The notes under the pieces were generated by a model, which ran no database searches, was not told the DNA's origin, and saw nothing but the letters and a program-made list of their open reading frames with translations. This document shows positions 46,601 through 54,621 of a stretch of DNA of 64,000 bases, piece after piece. Source of the stretch: Paenibacillus donghaensis (GTDB lineage Bacteria; Bacillota; Bacilli; Paenibacillales; Paenibacillaceae); assembly GCF_002192415.1 (NCBI RefSeq), contig NZ_CP021780.1, positions 8,308,001 to 8,372,000 on the forward strand. Direction: 5' to 3'. The position numbers were made by a program, and so were the translations under genes. Each line of letters begins with the position of its first letter. Within the stretch, counting starts at the first letter, position 1.

Positions 46601-46725
46601 CCGGTGGGATGACGCTGAGCGTGAAGTCGTATCCTCAGCCATTGCCATCTCCGTCCGGCGATCCGGCTGGGGACGAGGAGCTTGAAGCTGAAGCTACCCC
46701 AAGCCCTAAGCCGACCGTAGAATAA
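43645..46725 (+). CDS. GTPase-associated protein 1 (GAP1)-like, with membrane segment and outer tail
   Basis: 1026 residues from a GTG overlapping the GTPase stop. The N-terminus (QQMYTRERRGVYRSTEGFDTVAKS) matches what I recall of GAP1 N-terminal type 2 domains that always accompany DO-GTPases. About 750 cytoplasmic residues, mainly helical, follow. A membrane segment at about 764-787 (LLITGSLLGLVLIAAIVMISLL) leads to an outer region with Pro/Thr/Ala/Glu-rich linkers and split beta strands (ISPVAAYVLDSGGAGEGGNELIFTF and ALRVEVTLAQEVVIPAGSMIK). The tight coupling suggests it is the direct partner of the GTPase and links it to the cell surface. Confidence 0.8.
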   Translation: MNRLSGSMITQQMYTRERRGVYRSTEGFDTVAKSEALEHNFVKKILHPFCVYAAPSELTARGEKEESQYPAALHLFHADNGETVIGTSRYQAADFTGQRSAFFAHNYVVPAARAEEIVQSYGDYLFADFAHSYEGEPGGTLPELAAIPAAAGKRPEPLKVLQALGFSEGLFKSLLQAVMTAVAGKKKIYIALDVPVRELPIRAAELTEILYSVLPYEYRRRLGVITYAQEPQSRKYIHLTFVEKGSLRPGDRSIEKDFTFDLVSGRIGNADFGDTNVPYADLAWKLLTRSAAGREDFARFADQMLRSEHPERRLSLALYNELALFYEIEQGEERLYEENKSLVLSGLLSYLKPEGAIESRMRLNDMFLERFDREFDLIRHKGIPEPVILESFKDYFVLRGHSYKVKVVDYFINGLLNSAVAGREDVLSSAYDIIESEDELSAAFFKRVLAQPVFRKQLMEPYMESRLASAARSADILRFVLHWGRFLPEALQQAFVRDAVRDYLGEKLLQEQEPVSAVAAIHDTIEQAEKEQRRGAGVHPEALSLLEELATAADRFLLNRLSMSMLTQEQLLEIAFLRYRGAADWHPPLDLMSKQKANALRAAYRWFGEENPDATIFAKLSPKELDEVQLLGRRWLQEARGAEPFERLPLAFYYSNDREGGPLDYEKLLELVRVKAGENKETVYRFLAWSQGNPLFTVSNKKLHTGYRRAILRYFQNHDREAFKNRDFRKTYADTARPALQNVYNEARSQLASPLARWISRSRFQLLITGSLLGLVLIAAIVMISLLRPDGQETALPEATPSPSPVTTAGAPGDISPVAAYVLDSGGAGEGGNELIFTFTDPAACDLFNPQQVHLMNAAGDEVAQSYDVEATMRSCTAATPQAGGNEPAAGADDESPTADPAGGVEESASPTEGAGDNSDPAATEAAGGTADNAGQTAETADSSTAEPSATPAAGSGAEVQPETALRVEVTLAQEVVIPAGSMIKAGGMTLSVKSYPQPLPSPSGDPAGDEELEAEATPSPKPTVE

Positions 46726-46764
46726 GGGCTGCAGTGCAGCCTATGCGCAAATATAAGAATTTAT

Positions 46765-46865
46765 AGGTTACACGCCATAAATTATCCTTCTATTTCTCGC
46801 AGAAAAGGATGCCGCCTCTTGCAGAGGACGGCGAAGCCATTTCTTCTTGCAGCGGCATCCTTCAA
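46765..46865. repeat. Class C repeat: conserved head plus hairpin
   Basis: The head AAATTATCCTTCTATTTCTC (about 46777-46796) is followed by GGATGCCGC, an inner CTCTTGCAGAG hairpin, and GCGGCATCC. It lies between the GAP1-like gene and the J-domain-like gene. Confidence 0.7.
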
Positions 46866-46944
46866 GCATAAAAGCAGGATTCAGCAATGTGCAGATACTA
46901 GTCAACCGAGGTTTTTTGCTTAAGGAAAGGGAGAGATTCTACGT

Positions 46945-47853
46945 ATGGATGAATTGAAGGCAGCGTACCAGCGGCTAGGCGTTTCAGAGGATGTTACCAA
47001 AGAAGAATTGGACAAGCAGTTTGATCTACTGATCCGCAAGTCGCGTTCCAATGCCAAGGCCGGTGATGCGGGCAAGCAGCAGGAGAGCGAATATGAAGAG
47101 GATTTCAAGGCCATCCGCTATATCCTGAACGCACGACGGGAGCAGGAAATTGAGGAAGCGACCCAAAAGCGGCTGGCTAAATGGGGCAAGCTGGGCGGAA
47201 CGGTGGAGAAGACGGAACGGTTCTTCCGCTTGTACAAGGTGCATGTGCTGCTTAGTCTGATTGCGCTGGCGATTGTTATTGGAGGCGCTGCCCTGTTCAC
47301 GAACCACAGAACCGAGCAGAAACGTCTGGCCAGCCTGCCGCCGCTCGATCTGTCGATCATGTTCCTCGGCAACTACCAGCTGCAGGATGAGAGCGGATCA
47401 GCGGAAGCGCTAAATAAGGCGATTCTGGCCGCTTTTCCGGAGTGGAAGCGTGTGGAGACCAAAGTGACGTACCTGCCCAGTGGCGAAGGCGGCGGGATGA
47501 TGGATTCGGCCTATCTGCAGAAGGCGGTAGCCGAGCTGAGCATGGAGAAGCCGGATATCTATGTGCTGGATGACTGGTCTTTTGAATGGCTGGGCAAACA
47601 GACGGTGCTGGGCAAGCTGGATGAGCAGGCGGCTGGCAAATGGAAGGACCTGATCAAGGAGGGCCTCGCCAAGCAGCAGCAGACCGAAGAGGACACCGCG
47701 CCGCATATATATGGCATGGATCTGACCACAAGCGCCTTGAGCGCCGATCTGCCGCTGAATCACGGTGAGCTGATTGCAGGGGTACGTTATGATGCGGCCC
47801 GGATGGAGAAGGCGGAGCAGTTTATCGAACGCTTCCTCTCGGAAGTGAAATAG
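46945..47853 (+). CDS. J-domain-like membrane protein with extracytoplasmic domain
   Basis: 302 residues; AAGGAAAGGGAGAG precedes the ATG. Residues 1-75 resemble a J domain (LKAAYQRLGVSEDVTKEELDKQF, then FKAIRYILNARREQ) but lack the HPD motif needed to stimulate Hsp70. A membrane segment (about 99-118) is followed by about 180 outer residues whose start (LDLSIMFLGNYQ) and KPDIYVLDDWSFEWLGKQ segment resemble a small binding-protein-like alpha/beta fold. It closes the plus-strand set of the tubulin-like/GTPase locus, 219 bp after the GAP1-like gene with a class C repeat between. Confidence 0.72.
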   Translation: MDELKAAYQRLGVSEDVTKEELDKQFDLLIRKSRSNAKAGDAGKQQESEYEEDFKAIRYILNARREQEIEEATQKRLAKWGKLGGTVEKTERFFRLYKVHVLLSLIALAIVIGGAALFTNHRTEQKRLASLPPLDLSIMFLGNYQLQDESGSAEALNKAILAAFPEWKRVETKVTYLPSGEGGGMMDSAYLQKAVAELSMEKPDIYVLDDWSFEWLGKQTVLGKLDEQAAGKWKDLIKEGLAKQQQTEEDTAPHIYGMDLTTSALSADLPLNHGELIAGVRYDAARMEKAEQFIERFLSEVK

Positions 47854-47988
47854 ATCTGGACAAGCAGGCAGTCATACGTTGTATCACGTGAATAGGCCGA
47901 TGGCTCAGAGAGCAGAAATCTCAGTTTATCTATGGACATGTAGTAGAATAATAGATATGATTGTGATTAATAAAAAAATAGTTTAATT

Positions 47989-48170
47989 TTGGAGAAGGTG
48001 CGGGTTCTATGCTTGCGTAGGTCCTGCTTAAAAGGGAAGTCCGGTCCAAAACCGGCGCGGTCCCGCCACTGTACGTGCTGAGCGTCTCCACGATAAGCCA
48101 CTGTCCCTGTGAGGGGCGGGAAGGCGGGGGAAGCGATGAAGCATCAGCCAGGAGACCTGCCTGCTCCATT
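47989..48170 (+). promoter_or_regulatory. Cobalamin (adenosylcobalamin-type) riboswitch
   Basis: The order of conserved blocks matches the B12 box aptamer: GAAGGTGCGGGT, AAAAGGGAAGTCCGG, CCGGCGCGGTCCCGCCACTGT, GCCACTGTCCC, GAAGGCGG, GCGATGAAGCATCAGCCAGGAGACCTGCC. It precedes a transcription terminator and the surface cobalamin-capture gene, so high cobalamin should stop transcription. Confidence 0.95.
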
Positions 48171-48263
48171 ATGTTTCTATTCTTCGTGGGGTAAGAATCG
48201 GAACAAGTACAGTGTGCCCTGTGTGCCTTCGTGCGCGCACTTCTGAATTTGGATTCTTCCCGG

Positions 48264-48286
48264 ACCGCCCTTACAGGGCGGTTTTT
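48264..48286 (+). terminator. Riboswitch expression-platform terminator
   Basis: ACCGCCC-TTACA-GGGCGGT followed by five T, about 95 bases after the aptamer and 63 bases before the start codon of the surface protein gene. Confidence 0.85.
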
Positions 48287-48348
48287 ATGTTGCTCTCCTG
48301 TTGTCCGTGCTGCAAGCTATCCAATCTATACACAGAAAGAGGTTAATT

Positions 48349-51300
48349 ATGAAGAAAATCATTTCCTCCAAGGCTTTTGCCCTTGGACTGGCCTTATTGC
48401 TGGTCATCTCGATTCTGGGAACGTCGCTTGTTCCTTCTTCACAGGTATTTGCTGAATCTGCCACACCTGCTGTTCAGGAGGGTGGAGGTGCAACAGGCAC
48501 GCTTACCCAAGCAGGCATATCGGCCGCAGATGCTCCGGTGCAGACCCGCGCTGCGGCAGCCCTGCAGGCTGCCATTACGTATGTGCAGAAGCAAGACAGC
48601 ATCTCAGACTGGACGGCGGTCAGCCTGGGAAGAACAGGCCATCAGCTGCCGGCCGGCTACCTTGCGGGGCTGGAGGAGAAGGTTAAGGATGCCAACGGCT
48701 TCTATAAGAAAGCAACGGACTACGCAAGAATTTCACTTGCGGTAACCGCAGGCGGTCTGGATGCGACCGATTACGCCGGTTACGATCTGATCGGACCGCT
48801 GCACAGTCAAGAAACGCTGCTGAACACAGGCATTAACGGCCCGGTCTACAGCCTGCTGGCTATAGAATCGGGAGCATATGAAGTTCCGGATACGGCGCTG
48901 CGCAGCAAGGCGGATCTGCTGAAGGAAATTGTGTCACAGCAGAAACCAGACGGCGGCTTCGGGCTTGTTCCAGAAATTGCGAGCAGTGTCGATATTACCG
49001 CTATGGTTCTGAACGTACTGGCGGCACACGGAGACGATGCTGAAGCGAAGTCTGCGGGAGACCGCGCGGTACAATGGCTGAAGCAAAGACAGCAACAAGA
49101 CGGAGGGTATGACAGCTCCAGTGAAGCTACCTCCCAGGTTATCATCGGCCTGACCTCAGCCGGAATCGATCCGGCGGGCACTGAGTTCACCAAGAATGGC
49201 CAGACGCTGCTGGATCACCTGCTTGCGTTCAGCCTGCCGGACGGCAGCTTCAGCCATACGCTTGAAGGCGGCTCGAATGGAATGGCTACGGAACAGGCGC
49301 TGCAAGCACTGGCAGCTTATGATCTGTTCCTCAAGGGTGAGAAGTTCTATGATTTCCCAGCTCCAACTCCGCAGCCTCAGCCAGTTCAGGTTACGCTGAG
49401 TATTGAAGGGCCGCAAGGAACGATAGCTGAAGGCAAAGCGGAAGGCGTTACTGCGCTGGATGCGCTGAAGCAGCTGGCAGCGGCAAAGAATATTCCGCTG
49501 AAGATTACGGTGGATCAGCAATACGGGGATTATGTTACAGCCATTAACGGGATAGAGGCGTTTCAATTTGGTCCCGGTTCTGGCTGGATGTACCTGACCT
49601 ACAGAGATGGACAACGCATTTCACCGAATGTGGGTGCTGCAAGTTATGCGCTGCAGGCCGGAGAGACGGTCAAGTTCTATTATGGTGATTACAGCGGCAC
49701 CTCGCTGATCCATTCGATCAAGGCAACACCGGAGCAGCCGCAGAGCGGCCAGGCATTCAGTATAGCCGTGCTTAAAGATGTTACAACATATGATGCAAAC
49801 TATGTACCTACGACCACACAGGTGCCTGCCGCAGCGGTAAAAGTCACGGTTGCGGGCCAATCCGTCACCACGGATGAGAGTGGAACGGCAACCTTTGCTT
49901 CGGGCGTAGCCGCAGGAACACATACCATTGAAGTGACCGGCTATCAAGCGGGCAGCTTCCCGACTGTACTGCGTGAGACGGCTCCGCTCGAAGTCTTACC
50001 GAGCAGCACGTTGACGGAAGTAAGTATTGAAGGGCCGCACCATACCCTTGCATCAGGCGCAGCGGAAGGCGTTACCGCGCTGGATGCGCTGAAGCAGTTG
50101 ACGGCGGCCAAGAATATTCCGCTGGAGATTACAGCTTCAAGCTTTGGAGATTATGTTACGGCCATTGACGGAATAGAAGCCGGACAATACGGTCCCGGCG
50201 CAGGCTGGATGTACCTGATCTACAAGGATGGACAACGTATTGCGCCGAATGTCGGTGCTGACAAATACGTGCTGCAGGCCGGAGAATCGGCCAAGTTCTA
50301 TTATGGAGATTACAGCGGCACCTCGCTGATCCACTCCATCAAGGCAACACCAGAGCAGCCGCAGGAAGGCCAAGAATTTACCGTAACCGTACTCAAGAAT
50401 GTGACTACATGGAATGGAGTTTCTGAGGTAACGGAACAGAAGCCTGCCGACAATGTACAGGTAACTGCAGGCAGCAAGTCGGTTACAACGGATACCTATG
50501 GACTGGCTGTGTTCCCGGAAGGCCTGGCCGCCGGGGAATATACCCTGGAAGTAACGGGTTATGTGCCGGGGAGTTATCCTACTGTGCTGCGTGAAACGGC
50601 TCCGCTGAAGATTAAAGCGGCGACAACACCGCCGACAACGCAGCCAACAACACCGCCGACAACGTCACCAACAACGCAGCCAACAACACAAACGGCTACT
50701 CTTCAGGTTGTGGGTGACAGCGTCCGTGGAACGATTCTGAATACCACAACCGTGGCTTTGGAACAAGGAGATACAGCCTACAGCGTACTAGTGCGTCTTC
50801 TCGGCAGCAAAGTGGTTTCAACTGGATCGGGAGCCACGCTGTATGTGTCTGCCATCGACGGGCTGGCCGAGTTTGACCGCGGCCCGCTCAGTGGCTGGAA
50901 GTACAAAACGAACCGGGATGCCGAGTCCTCTGACAGTGCCGGTATTTACCGGCTGCAGAACGGGGATAATCTGGTCTGGTATTACACGGGTGAAACCACC
51001 AGTGCGCCTGGTTCATCAACAGGAAACACTTCCGGCGGAACTCAGGCAGTAGCGATTACAGCAGAGAATACCACTCCGCTGAGTCAGGTTGGCCAGACCA
51101 CTACAGTCGTGAATGCGGCTGACAAAATGACAGCGGCACAGGCGGCAGAGCTTGCCAAAAAGCTGACTGCTCAGAGCGTAACGCTGGAGCAGGCGGTTGC
51201 TCCAGGCGCAGCATCGATCTTGAAGGATGCTGCCAATGAAGTGCAGCTGCAGCTTCCGGCAGGTTCGGTTGCGGCACCAGTAACAATTAAGGTGCAGGAG

Positions 51301-52965
51301 CAGAGTTCCACCCGTAAGGAGCTGGTGTCCGGCCTGTATGAATTCACTCCGGACGGAACCAAATTCCTGAAGCAAGTGGAACTATCGATTCAGGTTCCGG
51401 TAACGACGGATTATCCACAGAATCTGGCATTGGCTTGGCTGGATACAGTTACAGGGCAATGGATTCCGGTACCCTCCACGCTGGATATGAAGAGCGGCAT
51501 GATGACCGGCAAGATCAGCCATTTCACCGCGTATGCGGTGGTGGACCGCAGCAAGTGGGAGCCGAAGCAGGAGCAGCTGAAGCAGGATATTGCCAATCTG
51601 GCTGCTTATATGAAGGCGGCAGGCGAGATCAGCGACTGGCAGGCAATTGGCCTGGCCCGTTCCGGAAATGCCGTACCAGCAAGCTACCTGAAGGCTCTTC
51701 AGGAACAGCTGGCGGCTAATCAAGGCCAATTCCGCAAGGTCACCGATTATGAGCGCCTGGCGCTGGCCGCAGCCGCAGCGGGACTTGATCCGCAGAAGGC
51801 TTACGGTTATAACCTGATTGAGCGCATCTATAATAATGCTGCTATGACGAATCAGGGCAGCAATGGTGTGATTTTTGCCCTGATCGCGCTGGACAGTGGT
51901 GCCTACACTATTCCGGCAGACGCTGAGTGGAGCAAGGAACGTCTGGTGGAGTGGCTGCTCGATCAGCAGAACAAGGACGGCAGCTTCCCGCTGGCTGCAG
52001 GAGAAGCAGGCGATGTCGACATTACGGCCATGGCGGTGACCGCCCTCTCTACCCATCTCGGTCAGTCCAAGGTGAAGACAGCAGTGGATACGGCACTCGG
52101 CTGGTTGTCCGGGCAGCAGCTGGAGAACGGCGGCTATAAGCTCTCCGGTACAGAGAACAGTGAGAGCGTCGCGCAGGTGATCGTTGCCTTATCGGCCATT
52201 GGCGCAGGACCTAACGATGCAAGGTTTGTAAAAGCCAAAGGCGGGCTGCTGAGCAGCCTGGAGGCTTACAAGCAGAAGGACGGCGGCTATGCCCATACGG
52301 CAGGCCAGGCCAGCAACGGGCTGGCGAGTGAGCAAGCACTGCTTGCGCTGGCAGCTTATGACCGCTTCCTGAGCGGAAAAGACAAGCTGTACAGCATCAC
52401 CTCCGCGGCAGGTCTGCCGGGCAGCACAGGTGTGGTTTTTGCAGATGAGCAGCAGATTGCTCCATGGGCGGCAGAGGCTGTACATGCAGCGTATGACCGC
52501 AAGCTGATGGAAGGTGTCAGCAGCAGCGCACTGGTATTTGCGCCTAAGCAGAACATTACCCGTGCCCAGTTCGCAGCCTTGCTGCTGCGATTGACCGGCC
52601 ATACCGCTGCCCAGACTTCGGCTGCGTCGGTGTTCAGCGACGTGAAGGCGGGAGCGTGGTATTATGAAGAGGTGCTGAAAGCCAAAGAGCTGGGCTTTAT
52701 CGACGGCGTCAGCGCTACAGCGTTTAATCCGAACGGATTGATTACCCGCCAGGATATGGCGGTAATGATTGCCCGAGCCTATAAGCTGGAGCTCCCGATG
52801 GATGTGCAGAGCTTCAAGGATGAGCAGAAGATCAGCACCTATGCGGCAGGAGCCGTTCATGCGGTAGCTAAACTGGGCTATATGAGCGGATTCGGCGGAG
52901 CTTTTGACCCGTCCGCCCCGGTTACGCGGGAGATGGCGGCGGTAGTCGCTGTCAGACTGCCTTAA
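48349..52965 (+). CDS. S-layer-anchored intrinsic-factor/transcobalamin-like surface protein (1538 aa)
   Basis: ATG 48349 is preferred because AAAGAGG precedes it; a longer frame begins at 48301. Order of parts: signal peptide (about 1-36); alpha6/alpha6-type prenyltransferase-like repeats (about 60-345; TTG-like QQKPDGGFG and QQQDGGYDS); DUF4430 domain 1 (about 352-445); an Ig-like spacer; DUF4430 domain 2 (about 560-655); an Ig-like spacer; a Thr/Pro linker; DUF4430 domain 3 (about 780-870); a ZU5-like beta region; a second set of alpha-helical repeats (about 1075-1360); and three SLH domains (about 1362-1538). The alpha barrel plus DUF4430 pair is the build of intrinsic factor and transcobalamin. 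The preceding B12 riboswitch supports cobalamin binding at the cell surface. Confidence 0.9.
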   Translation: MKKIISSKAFALGLALLLVISILGTSLVPSSQVFAESATPAVQEGGGATGTLTQAGISAADAPVQTRAAAALQAAITYVQKQDSISDWTAVSLGRTGHQLPAGYLAGLEEKVKDANGFYKKATDYARISLAVTAGGLDATDYAGYDLIGPLHSQETLLNTGINGPVYSLLAIESGAYEVPDTALRSKADLLKEIVSQQKPDGGFGLVPEIASSVDITAMVLNVLAAHGDDAEAKSAGDRAVQWLKQRQQQDGGYDSSSEATSQVIIGLTSAGIDPAGTEFTKNGQTLLDHLLAFSLPDGSFSHTLEGGSNGMATEQALQALAAYDLFLKGEKFYDFPAPTPQPQPVQVTLSIEGPQGTIAEGKAEGVTALDALKQLAAAKNIPLKITVDQQYGDYVTAINGIEAFQFGPGSGWMYLTYRDGQRISPNVGAASYALQAGETVKFYYGDYSGTSLIHSIKATPEQPQSGQAFSIAVLKDVTTYDANYVPTTTQVPAAAVKVTVAGQSVTTDESGTATFASGVAAGTHTIEVTGYQAGSFPTVLRETAPLEVLPSSTLTEVSIEGPHHTLASGAAEGVTALDALKQLTAAKNIPLEITASSFGDYVTAIDGIEAGQYGPGAGWMYLIYKDGQRIAPNVGADKYVLQAGESAKFYYGDYSGTSLIHSIKATPEQPQEGQEFTVTVLKNVTTWNGVSEVTEQKPADNVQVTAGSKSVTTDTYGLAVFPEGLAAGEYTLEVTGYVPGSYPTVLRETAPLKIKAATTPPTTQPTTPPTTSPTTQPTTQTATLQVVGDSVRGTILNTTTVALEQGDTAYSVLVRLLGSKVVSTGSGATLYVSAIDGLAEFDRGPLSGWKYKTNRDAESSDSAGIYRLQNGDNLVWYYTGETTSAPGSSTGNTSGGTQAVAITAENTTPLSQVGQTTTVVNAADKMTAAQAAELAKKLTAQSVTLEQAVAPGAASILKDAANEVQLQLPAGSVAAPVTIKVQEQSSTRKELVSGLYEFTPDGTKFLKQVELSIQVPVTTDYPQNLALAWLDTVTGQWIPVPSTLDMKSGMMTGKISHFTAYAVVDRSKWEPKQEQLKQDIANLAAYMKAAGEISDWQAIGLARSGNAVPASYLKALQEQLAANQGQFRKVTDYERLALAAAAAGLDPQKAYGYNLIERIYNNAAMTNQGSNGVIFALIALDSGAYTIPADAEWSKERLVEWLLDQQNKDGSFPLAAGEAGDVDITAMAVTALSTHLGQSKVKTAVDTALGWLSGQQLENGGYKLSGTENSESVAQVIVALSAIGAGPNDARFVKAKGGLLSSLEAYKQKDGGYAHTAGQASNGLASEQALLALAAYDRFLSGKDKLYSITSAAGLPGSTGVVFADEQQIAPWAAEAVHAAYDRKLMEGVSSSALVFAPKQNITRAQFAALLLRLTGHTAAQTSAASVFSDVKAGAWYYEEVLKAKELGFIDGVSATAFNPNGLITRQDMAVMIARAYKLELPMDVQSFKDEQKISTYAAGAVHAVAKLGYMSGFGGAFDPSAPVTREMAAVVAVRLP

Positions 52966-53039
52966 AGGAAGGTTACTTTTTAAGAATGGTGAGCCAGAGA
53001 TAGCTAGTAAGGTCCAGTTAATAAGGTCCGGCTAGTAAG

Positions 53040-53505
53040 ATCCAGCTAGCATTTTGGAATTTGGTTTGGAACGTTTGAAGGAAATAGATGCGAAACTAGT
53101 TACTACTTAAGGGCCAGCGTGGATATAGCATGATGCTCTGGAACTTTCGGAGCAAATAGATGTTAAACTGGTAACTACTTAAGGACCAGCGTGGATATAG
53201 CATGATGCTCTGGAACTTTCGGAGTAAATAGATGTTAAACTGGTAACTACTAGGTCCCTAGTGAGGATTAAGCATGTTACCTTGGATCATTTGGAGCAAA
53301 TAGATGCGAAACTGCAACTAATTTCAGCTGGAACGTACTCCAACGGGTGATTAAGTGCGAATCTGCAACTAATTTTGAGTAAATCAGGTTTTTTGTTCTC
53401 TGAAGACCAAAATAGATGCGTTCTTGCACTTATTTGCTCCAAAACGGAAAAAACCCGCCATTTAGATGCGTTTTCGCAACTAATTTAGCCGATTGGCTGG
53501 TAAGA
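53040..53505. repeat. Class A repeat unit with a threefold 72 bp tandem amplification of its end
   Basis: Tandem 72 bp copies start at 53098, 53170 and 53242 with AGTTACTACTTAAGGGCC, GGTAACTACTTAAGGACC and GGTAACTACTAGGTCC; each contains TGCTCTGGAACTTTCGGAG or a decayed form. After 53294 comes a full set of palindromes with centres GAAACT, GAATCT, GTTCTT and GTTTTC. The gap 52966-53604 holds no gene. Confidence 0.75.
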
Positions 53506-53604
53506 CGCGCTGTGTAATTTCATAGACTATGATCAAATGAAGAAATAGAACGGGGGAGAATGCTAAGCCCTCGTTCTTTTCCCTTTTTCGGAGGTGCAAG
53601 TGTA

Positions 53605-54621
53605 ATGTTCAATTTAACCACCCGATGGGTGAAAATGCTCTTGATTCCTGTGCTCATGCTGCTGCTTCTGGCCGGGTGCTCCGGCGATGGCGGGGCAGAG
53701 TCTGCGGAGAATGGCAATACCAGCAACATGGATGCTGCAGCCACAGCGCTGCCTTCCGACATGCCATCGGCAACGCCTGCCGGGGGAATTGCGCCCGGGG
53801 AGTCCCCGAGTCCGGGCATAGACAGCCCTGATCCTTCGCCTGCGGCGGCAGCGATGTCTGAACCAGCTGATGAAGGGGCGGCGAAGCCGGGGATCTCAGC
53901 GGAGCCCGTGGGAGCATCTAAGCCTGGGGCCACAGCGGTTTCATCTGCGCCAGCAGAGGGTGCTGCTTCCGGGCAGCAGGATGCTCCAGGCGCGCCAGCC
54001 GAGTCAGCGAAGGCCCAGCGGGGGTCCGCCAAGCCGGGGTCCGCCCAGGAGGCAACGGCCCGGCCTGCGACGAAGTCTGCGGGCCAACCTGCAGCCTCGG
54101 CCGCTCCGGCAGCAACGGCTAAGGCCGGAGCACAGCCTGCCGTGAAACCGCAGGCTACAGCAGCGGCTAAGCCGTCCGCTGCGCCTGCGGCAACCGTCAA
54201 GCCGGTGGCCACCGCAGCACCGGCGCGCTCAGCCGCGCCGTCCAAGGCGCCTGCGGCTGAGCCGCCGGCGAATACACAGACGGTGACGATCTCGATCACC
54301 GGTGATGAAGAGCACGGCACGATCCTGTCTGCGACAGCAGCTACGGTCGAGCAGGGCGAAAGTGTGCTCGATCTGCTGAAGCGGATCACTCGCAAGAACA
54401 AGATTCCGATGGAATATCAGGGGACGAAGGGTTTTGCCTATGTGGAGGGCATAGACAATCTGTATGAATTCGACCATGGCTCCAAGAGCGGCTGGATGTA
54501 CCGCGTAAACGGCGAATTTCCCGACAAAAGCGCCGGAAGCTTCAAGGTGACCCCCGGCGATACGATCGAGTGGCTGTATACGCTGGATCTCGGCAAAGAC
54601 CTGGGGGCAGAGTCTCCATGA
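53605..54621 (+). CDS. DUF4430 lipoprotein, probable cobalamin relay
   Basis: 338 residues; CGGAGGTG lies before ATG 53605. The lipobox LLLLAGCSG makes it lipid-anchored. Residues about 25-240 form an Ala/Pro/Gly/Lys-rich, low-complexity stalk. The last hundred residues are one DUF4430 domain (TVTISITGDEEHGTIL, VEGIDNLYEFDHGSKSGWMYRVNGEF and PGDTIEWLYTLDLG), equal to the transcobalamin C-terminal beta domain. The stop overlaps the next start (ATGA), coupling it to the ECF transporter. The likely role is to pass cobalamin from the surface protein to the ECF S component. Confidence 0.88.
   Translation: MFNLTTRWVKMLLIPVLMLLLLAGCSGDGGAESAENGNTSNMDAAATALPSDMPSATPAGGIAPGESPSPGIDSPDPSPAAAAMSEPADEGAAKPGISAEPVGASKPGATAVSSAPAEGAASGQQDAPGAPAESAKAQRGSAKPGSAQEATARPATKSAGQPAASAAPAATAKAGAQPAVKPQATAAAKPSAAPAATVKPVATAAPARSAAPSKAPAAEPPANTQTVTISITGDEEHGTILSATAATVEQGESVLDLLKRITRKNKIPMEYQGTKGFAYVEGIDNLYEFDHGSKSGWMYRVNGEFPDKSAGSFKVTPGDTIEWLYTLDLGKDLGAESP

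Noticed and set aside
48301..48348. Earlier start of the S-layer-anchored protein
   Set aside because: The extra residues fall between the riboswitch terminator and AAAGAGG, and would spoil the signal peptide.
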